Positions 1 to 8,455 of a stretch of DNA of 64,000 bases are shown here, piece after piece (the stretch's first letter is position 1; each line of letters begins with the position of its first letter). This stretch comes from Chloroflexus sp034434295. Its GTDB lineage: Bacteria; Chloroflexota; Chloroflexia; Chloroflexales; Chloroflexaceae. A program made the translations under genes and the position numbers. Under the pieces are notes generated by a model. That model did no database searches, had not been told where the DNA came from, and saw only the letters and a program-made list of their open reading frames with translations. The stretch spans positions 14,322 to 78,321 of the forward strand of contig NZ_DAOTZQ010000084.1 of assembly GCF_034434295.1 (NCBI RefSeq), read 5' to 3'.

Positions 1-318
1 CTCGATCAGGAGATAGTCGAATCGGCCTTCGCGGGCCAGGCGGGCAACTTCGATGAGTAAATCTTCGCGGAGCGTACAACAGATACAGCCGTTCGTTAGC
101 TCCACCAATCGTTCCTCGGTGCGACTGAGTGCAGCATCACCAGAACGGATTAGGTGCGCATCGATATTGACCTCGCTCATATCGTTGACGATCACTGCTA
201 CTCGCAGGCCGGCCCGATTGGTCAGTACGTGATTGAGCAGGGTCGTCTTGCCGCTTCCGAGAAACCCGGAAAGAACGGTAACGGGTATTGGTTGTGAGAC
301 GGGCATTGGTTGTTCCAT
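1..318 (-). CDS. CobW/P47K-family metal-chaperone GTPase (N-terminal part)
   Basis: The reverse strand reads from ATG at 318 and runs off the window start, so only about 106 N-terminal residues are visible. The P-loop SGFLGSGKTTLL and the CxCC metal-binding motif (GCICC, followed by TLREDLL) are both present, which is the signature of the COG0523/CobW family. Members are GTP-dependent metallochaperones, often for zinc or cobalt. No other gene is visible on its side. Two near-identical dyads lie just upstream (321-335 and 380-394) and suggest metal-responsive control. The metal cannot be told from the sequence. A second in-frame Met lies at 306. Confidence 0.9.
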   Translation of the reverse strand, partial: MEQPMPVSQPIPVTVLSGFLGSGKTTLLNHVLTNRAGLRVAVIVNDMSEVNIDAHLIRSGDAALSRTEERLVELTNGCICCTLREDLLIEVARLAREGRFDYLLIE

Positions 319-320
319 AT

Positions 321-335
321 TGATACATTATATCA
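321..335. promoter_or_regulatory. Zur-like dyad operator, proximal copy
   Basis: TGATACATTATATCA is an odd-centred dyad in which six of seven base pairs match. It lies 3 bp upstream of the CobW-family start codon. Its layout resembles AT-rich Zur/Fur-type operators. It recurs with one base changed at 380-394. The regulator is inferred only from layout and the neighbouring gene. Confidence 0.45.
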
Positions 336-379
336 TTTTTGATTGACCAAAAAAGGTGCTGCTGGATGCAGCGGTGAAA

Positions 380-394
380 TGATACCTTATATCA
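380..394. promoter_or_regulatory. Zur-like dyad operator, distal copy
   Basis: TGATACCTTATATCA matches the proximal copy in 14 of 15 positions and lies 59 bp from it centre to centre, about 60 bp upstream of the CobW-family start. Paired operators of this kind often bracket a regulated promoter. The promoter itself was not convincingly located. Confidence 0.4.
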
Positions 395-501
395 ATATGG
401 CTGTCAAGTCGAACGATCGGCGTGTCAGACAACTAACCAACCAATCGGGGTGCCGGCAGGATCGCAGCACCGAGACCCGGATGAGACAGCGGTTGGTATG
501 T

Positions 502-774
502 AGAACCTACCCGTGACCAGCAGGGTCAACGGTGTACCACACGCCGGATCGTGAGTACGGCTGCTGCGGCAGCCATGCTGCCGCACTCCAAACGTCGCGA
601 CCCGCGCATGACGTGCGGGTAAGGCAACCAGTCCAGCGCGTGATGGCACGATCAGAGCTGCTCTCTGCCAACGGGTCAGAAGTAGGATGGGCTGTTGTTG
701 GTGATTGGCAAGCGTTCATGCACCTGTGTGACTGTCTGGGAGCACGATAGCCCAGCTTTGTAGAAATAAGTTCT
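502..774 (+). mobile_element. Family-1 MITE-like element, internally deleted copy
   Basis: Ends are AGAACCTA on the left and GAAATAAGTTCT on the right, the inverted termini shared with copies at 16346, 35067, 45431 and 54604. Compared with the 350-bp copies, about 80 bp next to the left end are missing. The central palindrome TGCGGCAGCCATGCTGCCGC (564-583) is intact. No transposase is encoded; the short ORFs in it are not conserved between copies. No clear target duplication is seen. Confidence 0.6.
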
Positions 775-785
775 GGTTCTTGCAA

Positions 786-826
786 CTTCTTCTGTGCTCT
801 CTGTGTCTTTGTGGTGTGCATCACCA
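786..826 (-). repeat. Fragment of the CACCACAGAG repeat (family-2 motif)
   Basis: On the reverse strand this reads as a CACCACAAAGACACAGAGAG-type sequence, the internal motif of the family-2 elements at 4123, 35524 and 62287. Only this motif is present here, directly after a family-1 copy, with no TAACCCA terminus. Confidence 0.45.
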
Positions 827-852
827 ATCGTGGCGCAGGTGCCCCGTCACCT

Positions 853-2475
853 TCATCCAAGCAGAATCTGCGCCAGAATGATCTTCACAACCATGGCTGT
901 CGGGAAGACCATCGCGTAGCCGATATTGGGTGCTTCGTTGCCGGTCTGCTCGTTGGCAAAGGCCAGCACTGCCGGTTGGGTCTGGAGGCCGGCCAGCATT
1001 CCGATCAGCAGGCTGAAGGGTATCTTGAGTAGTTTATAACCGATAAAGAGGGTTAGCAGGGCAACTGGTATCGTGATTAGTGCACCCCCGATGAAGAGGA
1101 ACAGGCCATTGCCCTGGGTGATGGTGGTGAAGAAGCTGTAACCGGCACGGGTGCCAATGCCGGCCAGGAAGAGAGTCATGCCAACTTGACGTAATGTAAG
1201 ATTGGCGCTGTACGGCAGGCTCCAGATAATCGGCCCGGTACGGCCACGCCAGCCGAGGATGAGGGCGACAATCAGCGGGCCACCGGCCAGACCAAGCGCG
1301 AAACTTCCGCCACCGGGTAGTGGGATGGGGATCAGTCCCACCAGCATACCGAGCGCGGTACCCAAACCCAGCGAAACCACGTCAATTTCCGCCAGCGAAC
1401 GGTAAGAGTCGCCGAAGAAGGCGCTAACCCGATCCATATTATCACGTTGAGTGACAACACGCACCCGATCACCGGGTTCGAGCACTGTATCGCCGTGCGG
1501 TAGGAGTTCGACATCACCACGGCGAATGCGGGTGATGACCGCTCCCAGCGTTGAGGGCAGGTTGAGCATGCGCAGTGGTACCCCAATAACCGCTGGATTG
1601 GAGACGAAGATACGTCGGAAGTCGAGGGTGTGACGATCGAGCATGAGTTGCTCGTCGGTTGGCTCACCCAGGACAGCCGTGACCTCGGCTACAGCTTCCG
1701 GCGAGCCAACGACACTGATCAGGTCTCCGGTATTGAGCCGGGCTGCTCCGGTAGCCAGCTCGATCCGGCCATCATGTTGGCGTCGGCTGAAAATCACGTT
1801 CCAGCCATTAGCTCTGACCAGTTCGGCAATGCTTTGCCCGTCCAAATTGGTGTTGGTCACGCGAATAGTGCAGTTGATCAGGTGCTCGCCAACTGCTCCG
1901 AATTCGCGAAGCTGCTGGCTTTCCTGCTGTAGATCGATCCGCCAGAGCCGGCGCGTCAGGTAGATGGCGAGGATCATGCCGAGCACGCCAACCGGGTAAG
2001 CCACCGAGTAGCCAACCACCGGTTCGGCACGGAGCACTTCATCTGCACCCCGTTGACTCAACCGCTCGATGACCGCTGCCAGGGCTGGGGTGTTGGTCAG
2101 ACTGCCAGCGAAGAGGCCGGCGGTTTGTGCGCTGTTGAGACCCAGGATCATGCGCAGTACGACAGCAATACCGGCGGCAACGATGATGATCCCACCCACA
2201 AACAGATTGTTGCGTAGCCCACGTCGGCGAAAGGAGGCGATAAAACCGGGGCCGCTGCTCAGGCCAATCGTGTAGACGAAGATGACCAGACCGAGCAGGT
2301 AGATGATGTCGGGCAGGCGTAATCGTTGATCGAGGGCGCCAAAGGCCAGCCCAACGAAGAGCACTGCTGCCACCCCAAGACTAATTCCACCGATGTTGAT
2401 TCTGCCGATCAGGTAGCCGATTGCCGATACAGTGAAGAGTAGCAGGAGCGGGTTGTTAGCCAGTATATCGATCAT
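853..2475 (-). CDS. AspT/YidE-type membrane transporter with two RCK_C domains
   Basis: The 540-residue product has a cluster of hydrophobic helices at the N-terminus (NPLLLLFTVSAIGYLIGRIN onward), a central soluble part with two TrkA-C-like modules (near GAVGEHLIN and LDFRRIFVSN), and a second helix cluster at the C-terminus. That order, membrane half, two RCK_C, membrane half, is the aspartate:alanine antiporter/YidE 'duplication' family. The transported substrate cannot be assigned. I chose ATG at 2475 (MIDILANN); GAGG lies about 12 nt upstream. An ATG at 2487 is also possible but sits directly against that purine stretch. It is divergent from the MIP18-like gene. Confidence 0.85.
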   Translation of the reverse strand: MIDILANNPLLLLFTVSAIGYLIGRINIGGISLGVAAVLFVGLAFGALDQRLRLPDIIYLLGLVIFVYTIGLSSGPGFIASFRRRGLRNNLFVGGIIIVAAGIAVVLRMILGLNSAQTAGLFAGSLTNTPALAAVIERLSQRGADEVLRAEPVVGYSVAYPVGVLGMILAIYLTRRLWRIDLQQESQQLREFGAVGEHLINCTIRVTNTNLDGQSIAELVRANGWNVIFSRRQHDGRIELATGAARLNTGDLISVVGSPEAVAEVTAVLGEPTDEQLMLDRHTLDFRRIFVSNPAVIGVPLRMLNLPSTLGAVITRIRRGDVELLPHGDTVLEPGDRVRVVTQRDNMDRVSAFFGDSYRSLAEIDVVSLGLGTALGMLVGLIPIPLPGGGSFALGLAGGPLIVALILGWRGRTGPIIWSLPYSANLTLRQVGMTLFLAGIGTRAGYSFFTTITQGNGLFLFIGGALITIPVALLTLFIGYKLLKIPFSLLIGMLAGLQTQPAVLAFANEQTGNEAPNIGYAMVFPTAMVVKIILAQILLG

Positions 2476-2567
2476 GATGAAGCTCATCCTCTTGTTATGG
2501 TGTCGTTGTTGTCCGCTGTGTATGGTATCATGCAAGCGATAACCCATAGTTAAGAAAGAGGGATCGT

Positions 2568-2885
2568 ATGATTACTGAAGATATGGTTCGGGCAGCACTG
2601 AAGAACGTGGTAGACCCTGAGATTGGCCTGGATGTCGTCAATCTCGGTCTGGTGTACCGCATTGATATTCTCGATGGTGGCAAGACCGTTGATATCGATA
2701 TGACCCTGACCACTCCGGCCTGTCCGGCAGGGCCGCAGATTCTCGAACAGGCTCGCCGGGAAGTGATGGCGTTGAAAGAAGTCTACAAGGAGCTTGAAAA
2801 CGTCAAGATTAACCTGGTCTGGACGCCTTTCTGGAATCCGTCGATGATGTCAGAAGAGGCGCGGGAAGAGTTAGGGTTCTTCTAA
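2568..2885 (+). CDS. MIP18/DUF59-family Fe-S assembly protein (SufT/PaaD-like)
   Basis: A 105-residue protein opening with VRAALKNVVDPEIGLDVVNL, the DPE-G-DVVNLGLVY motif of the MIP18 family. Stand-alone bacterial members (SufT type) help insert or mature iron-sulfur clusters. The conserved cysteine in TLTTPACPAGPQI is present. AAGAGGG precedes the ATG by about 6 nt. The lone copy sits upstream of phenylalanine hydroxylase; a strong hairpin separates them, so they are probably not one operon. Confidence 0.88.
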   Translation: MITEDMVRAALKNVVDPEIGLDVVNLGLVYRIDILDGGKTVDIDMTLTTPACPAGPQILEQARREVMALKEVYKELENVKINLVWTPFWNPSMMSEEAREELGFF

Positions 2886-2891
2886 GTGGTA

Positions 2892-2929
2892 AACGAACGG
2901 TGAGTATTGGGCGATACTCACCGTTCGTT
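2892..2929. terminator. 16-bp perfect stem hairpin after the MIP18-like gene
   Basis: AACGAACGGTGAGTAT pairs perfectly with ATACTCACCGTTCGTT across a 6-nt loop. It starts 6 nt after the stop codon. There is no T-run on either strand, so it could be a Rho-type or bidirectional structure, or an mRNA-stabilising stem. Confidence 0.6.
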
Positions 2930-2966
2930 GACGATTCAGCAGCATACAATACAAGGGGGTATTGTC

Positions 2967-3698
2967 ATGACAACCATTGCTCCGCCCGCGATGCCTGCCT
3001 ACACTGAAGAAGACCATCTGGTTTGGGCGACACTTTGTGCTCGCCAGGTTCCCCGGCTCGATCGGTATGCCTGTCGGCTCTTCCGCGAAGGGTTTCGTAA
3101 ACTCAATCTCGATTTGCAGCGTCTCCCCGATCCGGTACAGGTGAGTGAACGGCTGGCCGCGATGACCGGCTGGACGTTGTGTGATGCTCAAAACGAGTAC
3201 CTCAATCCCACCGAATGGTTCGAGCATATCGCCGAACGACGTTTTCCGGTCACCAATTACATCCGGCGCATGGACGAGCTTGATTTTACGCCGCTCCCCG
3301 ATCTCTTTCACGAGTATATCGGCCATCTGGCGTTTTTCACCGATCAGCGGTTTGCCGATATTGCCCAGGCGTTTGGACCGCTCTACTTTGCCGGTGATGA
3401 ACGGCAACGGCTCGAAATTGCCCGTCTCTGGTGGTACAGCATCGAGTTTGGCCTGATCCGCGAAGATGGTGAGCTACGCGCCTTTGGTGCCGGTCTGCTA
3501 TCGTCGATTGGTGAACTCGACCACGCCTTTGCCCCTGATACGCCGCGGGTACCCTTCGATATTCGACGGGTTGCCAATACGCCAGGGGCCGCCTATTCGA
3601 TGCATGAAACCTACTTCATCCTTGAGGATTTAGAGCACGTTGCGGCTATTTTGCGCGATTACGCTGCGATGGAAGGGCTGCCACCGGTGCAGGTCTGA
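2967..3698 (+). CDS. phhA: Phenylalanine 4-monooxygenase
   Basis: The 243-residue protein belongs to the pterin-dependent aromatic amino acid hydroxylases, which convert phenylalanine to tyrosine using Fe(II), O2 and tetrahydropterin. The iron ligands are visible: His115 and His120 in HEYIGH and Glu160 in WWYSIEFGL. It has only the catalytic core, as usual for bacterial PhhA, without an ACT domain. The start is ATG at 2967 because AAGGGGG lies 8 nt upstream; an upstream in-frame start at 2907 would lie inside the hairpin. It appears to be monocistronic, with a hairpin following at 3741. Confidence 0.95.
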   Translation: MTTIAPPAMPAYTEEDHLVWATLCARQVPRLDRYACRLFREGFRKLNLDLQRLPDPVQVSERLAAMTGWTLCDAQNEYLNPTEWFEHIAERRFPVTNYIRRMDELDFTPLPDLFHEYIGHLAFFTDQRFADIAQAFGPLYFAGDERQRLEIARLWWYSIEFGLIREDGELRAFGAGLLSSIGELDHAFAPDTPRVPFDIRRVANTPGAAYSMHETYFILEDLEHVAAILRDYAAMEGLPPVQV

Positions 3699-3740
3699 TA
3701 CATAACACCCGGTGTAGCAGGGAATCGGTACGATCCTTGC

Positions 3741-3771
3741 GGGTAGGTGAAGGTGGTGCTTTCGCCTACCC
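3741..3771. terminator. Hairpin after phhA
   Basis: GGGTAGGTGAAGG pairs with CTTTCGCCTACCC (two wobble or mismatched positions). A near copy of the same hairpin follows the kinase gene at 10001-10030, so it looks like a reused terminator-type palindrome. Confidence 0.5.
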
Positions 3772-3807
3772 CACCCGGCAAGGGGTGTTTGGACAGGCTA
3801 TGATGGG

Positions 3808-3833
3808 CAAAGCAGGCTCTTGAGCCTGCTTTG
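3808..3833. terminator. 12-bp perfect hairpin
   Basis: CAAAGCAGGCTC and GAGCCTGCTTTG form a 12-bp perfect stem with a two-base gap. It lies in the gap between phhA and the convergent CAP gene and could stop transcription from either side. Confidence 0.45.
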
Positions 3834-4122
3834 GCGCTATGGAGAGGTCATCTCCTTGAAAACGAGTGCGAGATGAACGTCGTACATGTGATCAGTGCGA
3901 GACGTGGAGCACGGTGGGAGTAGCGGCCAGGCTTCTGCACGCTACACGACGTGACACGCATATCACGGAGCGTAGAAATCCATTCCGGTGCGTGATTACG
4001 TAGTTCACGGAGCCACTTCTCTCTGCCTCACTGATCATGCCGAAAGCAGGCTATGCCGTCTGATGTACATTGTCAATATTTATCAGCCTATTCTTCCGTA
4101 AGTTGTCAATAAGTCTTACACA
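3834..4122. other. Intergenic DNA, no gene seen
   Basis: No ORF here has coding character or a ribosome binding site. The stretch holds short CG-rich words and leads into a degenerate family-2 repeat. Confidence 0.5.
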
Positions 4123-4341
4123 TCATTCAAGTTGCCACTACGCTGTAAGCAGGCCACGTGCTGCTATGATGAACAGCACGACGCTGCGCCCACCATCGTG
4201 GAGCGTACCTGTGTGAACCATGTGGGTAGCAGCCAGTTACCATAGATGCACTACGTCACGCTCTGAGGTGGCAACCCGGATGATGTCCATCCTCTGTGTC
4301 ATCCGTGCCTCTGTGGTGATGAAAGGTGGCAACTTGGGTTA
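4123..4341 (-). mobile_element. Family-2 MITE-like element, eroded copy
   Basis: The right end AGGTGGCAACTTGGGTTA is the family-2 terminus. The left end ATTCAAGTTGCCACTACGC is a decayed version. The interior carries the CCTCTGTG...CTCTGTGGTG motif and a segment that aligns with the interiors at 35524 and 62287. The conserved reverse-strand reading frame of the family is broken here by a stop in place of the Glu after the conserved Trp. Confidence 0.5.
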
Positions 4342-4357
4342 CATATAACAACGCCCA

Positions 4358-5203
4358 TCAATCCCCACTGCCCGTCTGAAATTGCCAGGTGTAGCTAAAC
4401 GGTTGACTGGCGTATGATCCGTTAACTGAAACCTCGATCAATGTATTGGGGGGAAGGCTAAGCGTCGGCGTGATCACGACCCCCTTGTGACCAACCGGTA
4501 ATGAGGTCGAGAAGCTATGTGCGATATTGCCACCCCCCACGACATGTAAAGCTGTGCTGCTGACAATCGGTGTGTCGCCGAAATAGCGCCAATGTACCGT
4601 AATCGGGAATTGCGTCGGTGGGATGTCAGTCTGGTTTGGCGCTGGATAGCGCACCGGCCAGTTGGGATAACTGTCGCCGTTGTTGAAGTACGATAGGACA
4701 TCCAGCGCTGCCGCACTTCTACTCCCATTACTGGTTGTGTAGAAGCCGAAACCGAATGTAGGAGTCGTCGGGTACAGGAGCCAGAGTCGGTGACCGACCG
4801 AGCGCATCCAGCCGTCAACGGCATTGGCTGGTGCCCACGATCCACCCCATCCAAGCCAGGCATTGCCTTTTTGGGCGCAGATCTGTCCGGCTGCGGAAGC
4901 GAAAGGGAGGCTCGGGTTCTGGTTGTGTGTCAGGTGATTGTTTTCGGCCATATAGCGGGCGTGTTCAAAGCAATTGCTGTTGAGGGTTGCATCTTCGGTG
5001 ACCGGAGGAACACCGGCGCGCAACCGATAGCCGTTCACCCGTTCCAGCCAGTTGCTGGAGAGTGGCGGTAATGGATTGACGACCATCGGGATGAAGACGG
5101 TGGTGGTCGTCTGGGTGACGGGTTGAGCCAGGGCGTTTGTTGACACAATGAGCAGTATCAGTGCGACGATGCTAGATCGATGGAGTGGAAAGTGACGTGT
5201 CAC
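4358..5203 (-). CDS. Secreted CAP (SCP/PR1) superfamily protein
   Basis: The 281-residue product begins with a signal peptide (hydrophobic SSIVALILLIVSTNALAQ). A CAP domain follows: WLERVNGYRLRAGVPPVTED, then a CFEHARYMAENNHLTHNQNP segment with the His/Glu cavity residues, and GWMRSVGHRLWLLYP. The C-terminal third looks like a beta-rich extracellular domain. Such proteins are common exported proteins of unknown activity in Chloroflexi. The start is GTG at 5203, with AAGGAG 6 nt upstream; the overlapping ATG at 5204 is followed at once by a stop. No operon partner is visible. Confidence 0.85.
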   Translation of the reverse strand: MTRHFPLHRSSIVALILLIVSTNALAQPVTQTTTTVFIPMVVNPLPPLSSNWLERVNGYRLRAGVPPVTEDATLNSNCFEHARYMAENNHLTHNQNPSLPFASAAGQICAQKGNAWLGWGGSWAPANAVDGWMRSVGHRLWLLYPTTPTFGFGFYTTSNGSRSAAALDVLSYFNNGDSYPNWPVRYPAPNQTDIPPTQFPITVHWRYFGDTPIVSSTALHVVGGGNIAHSFSTSLPVGHKGVVITPTLSLPPNTLIEVSVNGSYASQPFSYTWQFQTGSGD

Positions 5204-5360
5204 ATCTAGCTCCTTACAGAAATCTGTTTCAGGTATCTTGCTCTACTGTACGCGGTGTCTATCAGCCGGGTCAATAGCTCTTCCTGGCTATTCGGGAATA
5301 GGTATGGTGTTCGTTGTTTCTACAGAGAAGCGGTACGTGTAATCTGGATCTGTTTTTAGG

Positions 5361-5544
5361 GCGCGGTAAGCACTCTCGTGTGGGGACGGGCGGGTTGAGG
5401 ACGGGCCTGGCTAGAGCGTCGGGGTGGTGGGGCTGGTGGCTATCCATACCATCAGCAGACTGTGCTGCGAGCGCGGTAAGCGCTCTCGCGTGTGGGGACG
5501 AGCGGGTTGAGGACGGGCCTGGCTAGAGCGTCGGGGGTGTCGGG
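5361..5544. repeat. Two tandem GC-rich repeats, period 110 bp
   Basis: The block starting GCGCGGTAAGC at 5361 recurs almost unchanged at 5471 (GCGCGGTAAGCGCTCTCGCG) and extends about 65-70 bp, through GGACGGGCCTGGCTAGAGCG. The spacer between copies is not repeated. It lies in the 470-bp gap between the divergent CAP and M15-peptidase genes and is not coding. Confidence 0.6.
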
Positions 5545-5671
5545 GCTGATGCCATACCGGTTTCACCCATCCTATCAGTCTTGCTGATGAAACTTGACAT
5601 CTGAATTGCCTTCTCTGCCGCCCTGTGCTACGATGAGCCTTGAGCGTTCGCCACTTGTGACGGAGTAAGCT

Positions 5672-7669
5672 ATGAGCGATGCCGATAGAGAGATTGTAGC
5701 GGTTGGAAGACCGGATCGCGCCGGAAAGAGTCGATTGGGTAGTGCAGTCTCACAGGTGGTTGTCGTCGCCGATGAGCGACCGTTGGCCGTCGCGTTAGCT
5801 GATTACCAGCAGGAAGATGCAACGTTGCTGCCCCATTTTTATCTGGCTCGCGATGGCACGCGCTATCAATTGTTGGCAGCCGGACGTGCCGGTTGGGGGG
5901 CCGGGCGGGCGATCTGGCGTCAGCGCTGGCGTAATCTTGATCGCAGTGCATTGATTCTCTGTCTCGAAGCGTCTTCGCTCACCGATCTCAGTGAGGCGCA
6001 GGCGACGATCCTGGCAGGCTGGCTCCCGGAACTGGTTGCTCAACATCATCTGTCACTGGCCGATGTAGGGATGCTGGTGGCTTCGGCCAATGGCCAGGTG
6101 CGGTTGCAACCGTATATCCCGCCTGCCCCGCCGGTCGAGCTTGTTCCCGATACGTCGTTCGTACTAGGGAGCGGTGTGCGTTCGCCGGAGCAGGAACTTT
6201 GGCTGGGTCTGGCTACGATTACCTGGCGGCAACGGGGAGCGCAGTTGCGCCTTAATCAAGCTTTTTCGCTGTATTGGGGGAAGGTTGATCTGGGTGCGCC
6301 GCTAGCACCCAACGAGCCGCCGCCGGTAGCTGTCGATGGCAAAACGTACAATTTTCAGGTCTTTGCCCGCGATACGATCTTTAATGAAGGCACGCAGTAC
6401 GCTGCTGTTCAGCGTTTGTCCGATCTTCTCGGCTCCGACATTGAGGCGATTCCGACTGCCGGTGTGAGTCGAGCGTTGATTGAGGCGAGTTATCGTAGTG
6501 CGCTCAAAGCCAGTGCTGCTCGCGCACCGCTCGAAGGGAAGACGGAGTTTCGGGCCGATTGGAAATTTCATTTCGTCGCTCTGCAAGCCCACCTTGGCCC
6601 AGCACTCAGTGGCAATTACGTGACTGCCGACCGCGCCTTTGCGGTGCAGGTCTTTGCCGGTGATACGCTCTATACCCCGATGAGCCAGCAGTCCGGCTGT
6701 TTCTTTCTCAGCCTGACCGATCCGGCCAGCCCGCAGTACGCCCTCATCTGGGCCGAGACCTGTAAGGTGGCCGGGATTCCGTATCTTCCTACCGATCCGT
6801 TCCATCAGCGGGCTATCGAATTGAAGTTGGGCACGCCGTTGAGTGGGGTTATGCGTGAGACGATTAACGGGCAGGTTTACGATGTGCAGGTCTTTGCGTA
6901 TGATACATTGTATCGGGGTAGTGATGGGGTCATTCGCCGTATGAGCGAACTGCCGCGTCCGGCTGAGGTGCAAAACTGGCAGCCCAAACCGGTGACGCAA
7001 CCGGTACAACCGACGCCGGCACCGCAACCCGCACCAACACCGTCACCGGCACCATCGCCATCGCCATCACCTGCCGTCGATGTGCGCAATGCCCCGGAGG
7101 TGGTACGGGCTGGTGCACCGCGTCGCGATCCCAATTGGCCACCCAAACCTGATTTCAACATCCTGACCGACCGGAACAATCAGCGTGAGCAAGTGCTGGG
7201 GAAGATCGAGTGGGTACGGCGGAGTGGTGATGACATTACGATCACGAATGATTGGGTTGTCCGCCACATCATCGAGGTGCACATTCCGCAATTGGAGCGT
7301 TTTCGGAATACCAATGGTGGGCGGATTAAGTTTCATCGGGTTGCCGCCGACCAGCTACGGCGGCTGTGGCAGGCCTGGGAAGATGCCGGTCTGCTCGATT
7401 TGGTACTGACATTTGACGGTGCCTGGTGGCCACGGACGATCCGCAGCAATCCAACGACGTTGAGTAATCACGCTTACGGGACGGCGTTTGATATTAATGC
7501 ACAGTGGAACGGCTTTTACAGACCGGCGGCGCTGGTTGGTGATCGCGGTTCGGTGCGTGAGCTGGTGCCGATTGCCAATGCACTTGGATTCTTCTGGGGT
7601 GGTCACTGGAACTACGATGGCAGGGGAGCCAGTGATGGTATGCATTTTGAGTGGGCAGTTGCCCGTTGA
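5672..7669 (+). CDS. Amidase-like/M15 D-Ala-D-Ala carboxypeptidase fusion
   Basis: A 665-residue protein. The N-terminal 150 residues resemble an amidase_2-like fold (LLPHFYLARDGTRYQLLAAG). The middle has three repeats around YxFQVFARDTIF, FAVQVFAGDTLY and YDVQVFAYDTLY. A Pro-rich linker (PTPAPQPAPTPSPAPSPSPS) leads to a C-terminal M15 peptidase domain with zinc motifs SNHAYGTAFDIN and GMHFEWA. Such enzymes trim peptidoglycan peptides. No signal peptide is obvious, so export is uncertain. GGAG lies 6 nt before ATG 5672. It starts a same-strand run of four genes. Confidence 0.85.
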   Translation: MSDADREIVAVGRPDRAGKSRLGSAVSQVVVVADERPLAVALADYQQEDATLLPHFYLARDGTRYQLLAAGRAGWGAGRAIWRQRWRNLDRSALILCLEASSLTDLSEAQATILAGWLPELVAQHHLSLADVGMLVASANGQVRLQPYIPPAPPVELVPDTSFVLGSGVRSPEQELWLGLATITWRQRGAQLRLNQAFSLYWGKVDLGAPLAPNEPPPVAVDGKTYNFQVFARDTIFNEGTQYAAVQRLSDLLGSDIEAIPTAGVSRALIEASYRSALKASAARAPLEGKTEFRADWKFHFVALQAHLGPALSGNYVTADRAFAVQVFAGDTLYTPMSQQSGCFFLSLTDPASPQYALIWAETCKVAGIPYLPTDPFHQRAIELKLGTPLSGVMRETINGQVYDVQVFAYDTLYRGSDGVIRRMSELPRPAEVQNWQPKPVTQPVQPTPAPQPAPTPSPAPSPSPSPAVDVRNAPEVVRAGAPRRDPNWPPKPDFNILTDRNNQREQVLGKIEWVRRSGDDITITNDWVVRHIIEVHIPQLERFRNTNGGRIKFHRVAADQLRRLWQAWEDAGLLDLVLTFDGAWWPRTIRSNPTTLSNHAYGTAFDINAQWNGFYRPAALVGDRGSVRELVPIANALGFFWGGHWNYDGRGASDGMHFEWAVAR

Positions 7670-7684
7670 GCAAAGGAGCACACC

Positions 7685-8443
7685 ATGCAACTGCAAGGGT
7701 TGAGTGTCCTCGTCACCGGTGGTGCGTCCGGTTTAGGTGCAGCGACGGCTGAGCGATTGGCCGGGGCTGGCGCACGAGTAACGATTGCCGATTTGAACGA
7801 AGCAGCCGGTATGGAGCTGGCGGAGCGGATCGGGGGGCAATTTGTGCGCACCGATGTCACCGATCCGGCGCAGTGTGCTGCTGCTGTCAGTGCGGCGGCT
7901 GCGCAGCAGGGTCTGCACGTTCTGGTGTGTTGCGCCGGGATCGTGCTGGCCGAGCGGATGCTTGGTCGGGAAGGCGTGCATGATCCGGCACGTTTCAAGC
8001 GGGTGATTGAGGTCAATTTGATCGGTACCTTTCAGATGATGCTGTACGCTGCCCAGGTGATGAGTCAGAATCAGCCAAACGATGAGGGCGAGCGTGGTGT
8101 TATCATCAATACGGCGTCGATTGCAGCCTTCGATGGGCAGATCGGGCAGGTGGCCTATGCTGCTTCAAAGGCGGGGGTGGTTGGGATGGCACTACCGGCA
8201 GCGCGGGAGCTGGCCCGCTTTGGGATTCGGGTGATGACGATAGCGCCGGGTATTTTCGATACGGCTATGATGGCGAGTTTGCCGGCGGCTGCTCGTGAGT
8301 CGCTCGGTGCCCAGGTGCCGTTTCCACCGCGACTGGGACGACCTGCCGAGTATGCAGCATTGGCCCACCATATCATTGAAAATCCGATGTTGAACGGAGA
8401 AGTTATTCGACTCGATGGCGCGATTCGGATGGCGCCAAAATAA
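7685..8443 (+). CDS. Short-chain dehydrogenase/reductase, HSD10-like
   Basis: The 252-residue protein has the NAD-binding motif TGGASGLG near the start, the acidic ADLN after beta-2 (NAD preference), and the catalytic Ser...Tyr-x-x-x-Lys (NTASIAAF, VAYAASKAG). The AFDGQIGQVAYAASK and PGIFDTAMM segments match type-2 3-hydroxyacyl-CoA dehydrogenases (HSD17B10-like), so oxidation of a short 3-hydroxyacyl-CoA is likely. AAAGGAG lies 6 nt upstream of ATG. It is separated from the peptidase gene by 15 nt and from the aldolase by 12 nt. Confidence 0.85.
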   Translation: MQLQGLSVLVTGGASGLGAATAERLAGAGARVTIADLNEAAGMELAERIGGQFVRTDVTDPAQCAAAVSAAAAQQGLHVLVCCAGIVLAERMLGREGVHDPARFKRVIEVNLIGTFQMMLYAAQVMSQNQPNDEGERGVIINTASIAAFDGQIGQVAYAASKAGVVGMALPAARELARFGIRVMTIAPGIFDTAMMASLPAAARESLGAQVPFPPRLGRPAEYAALAHHIIENPMLNGEVIRLDGAIRMAPK

Positions 8444-8455
8444 CGGAGGAGACTA

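Noticed and set aside
564..584. Recurrent palindrome as a CRISPR repeat
   Set aside because: Copies are kilobases apart, not regularly spaced, and there are no spacers or cas genes in the window.
502..774. Small ORFs of 70-117 residues in family-1 copies as genes
   Set aside because: The frames are not shared between copies and have no ribosome sites.
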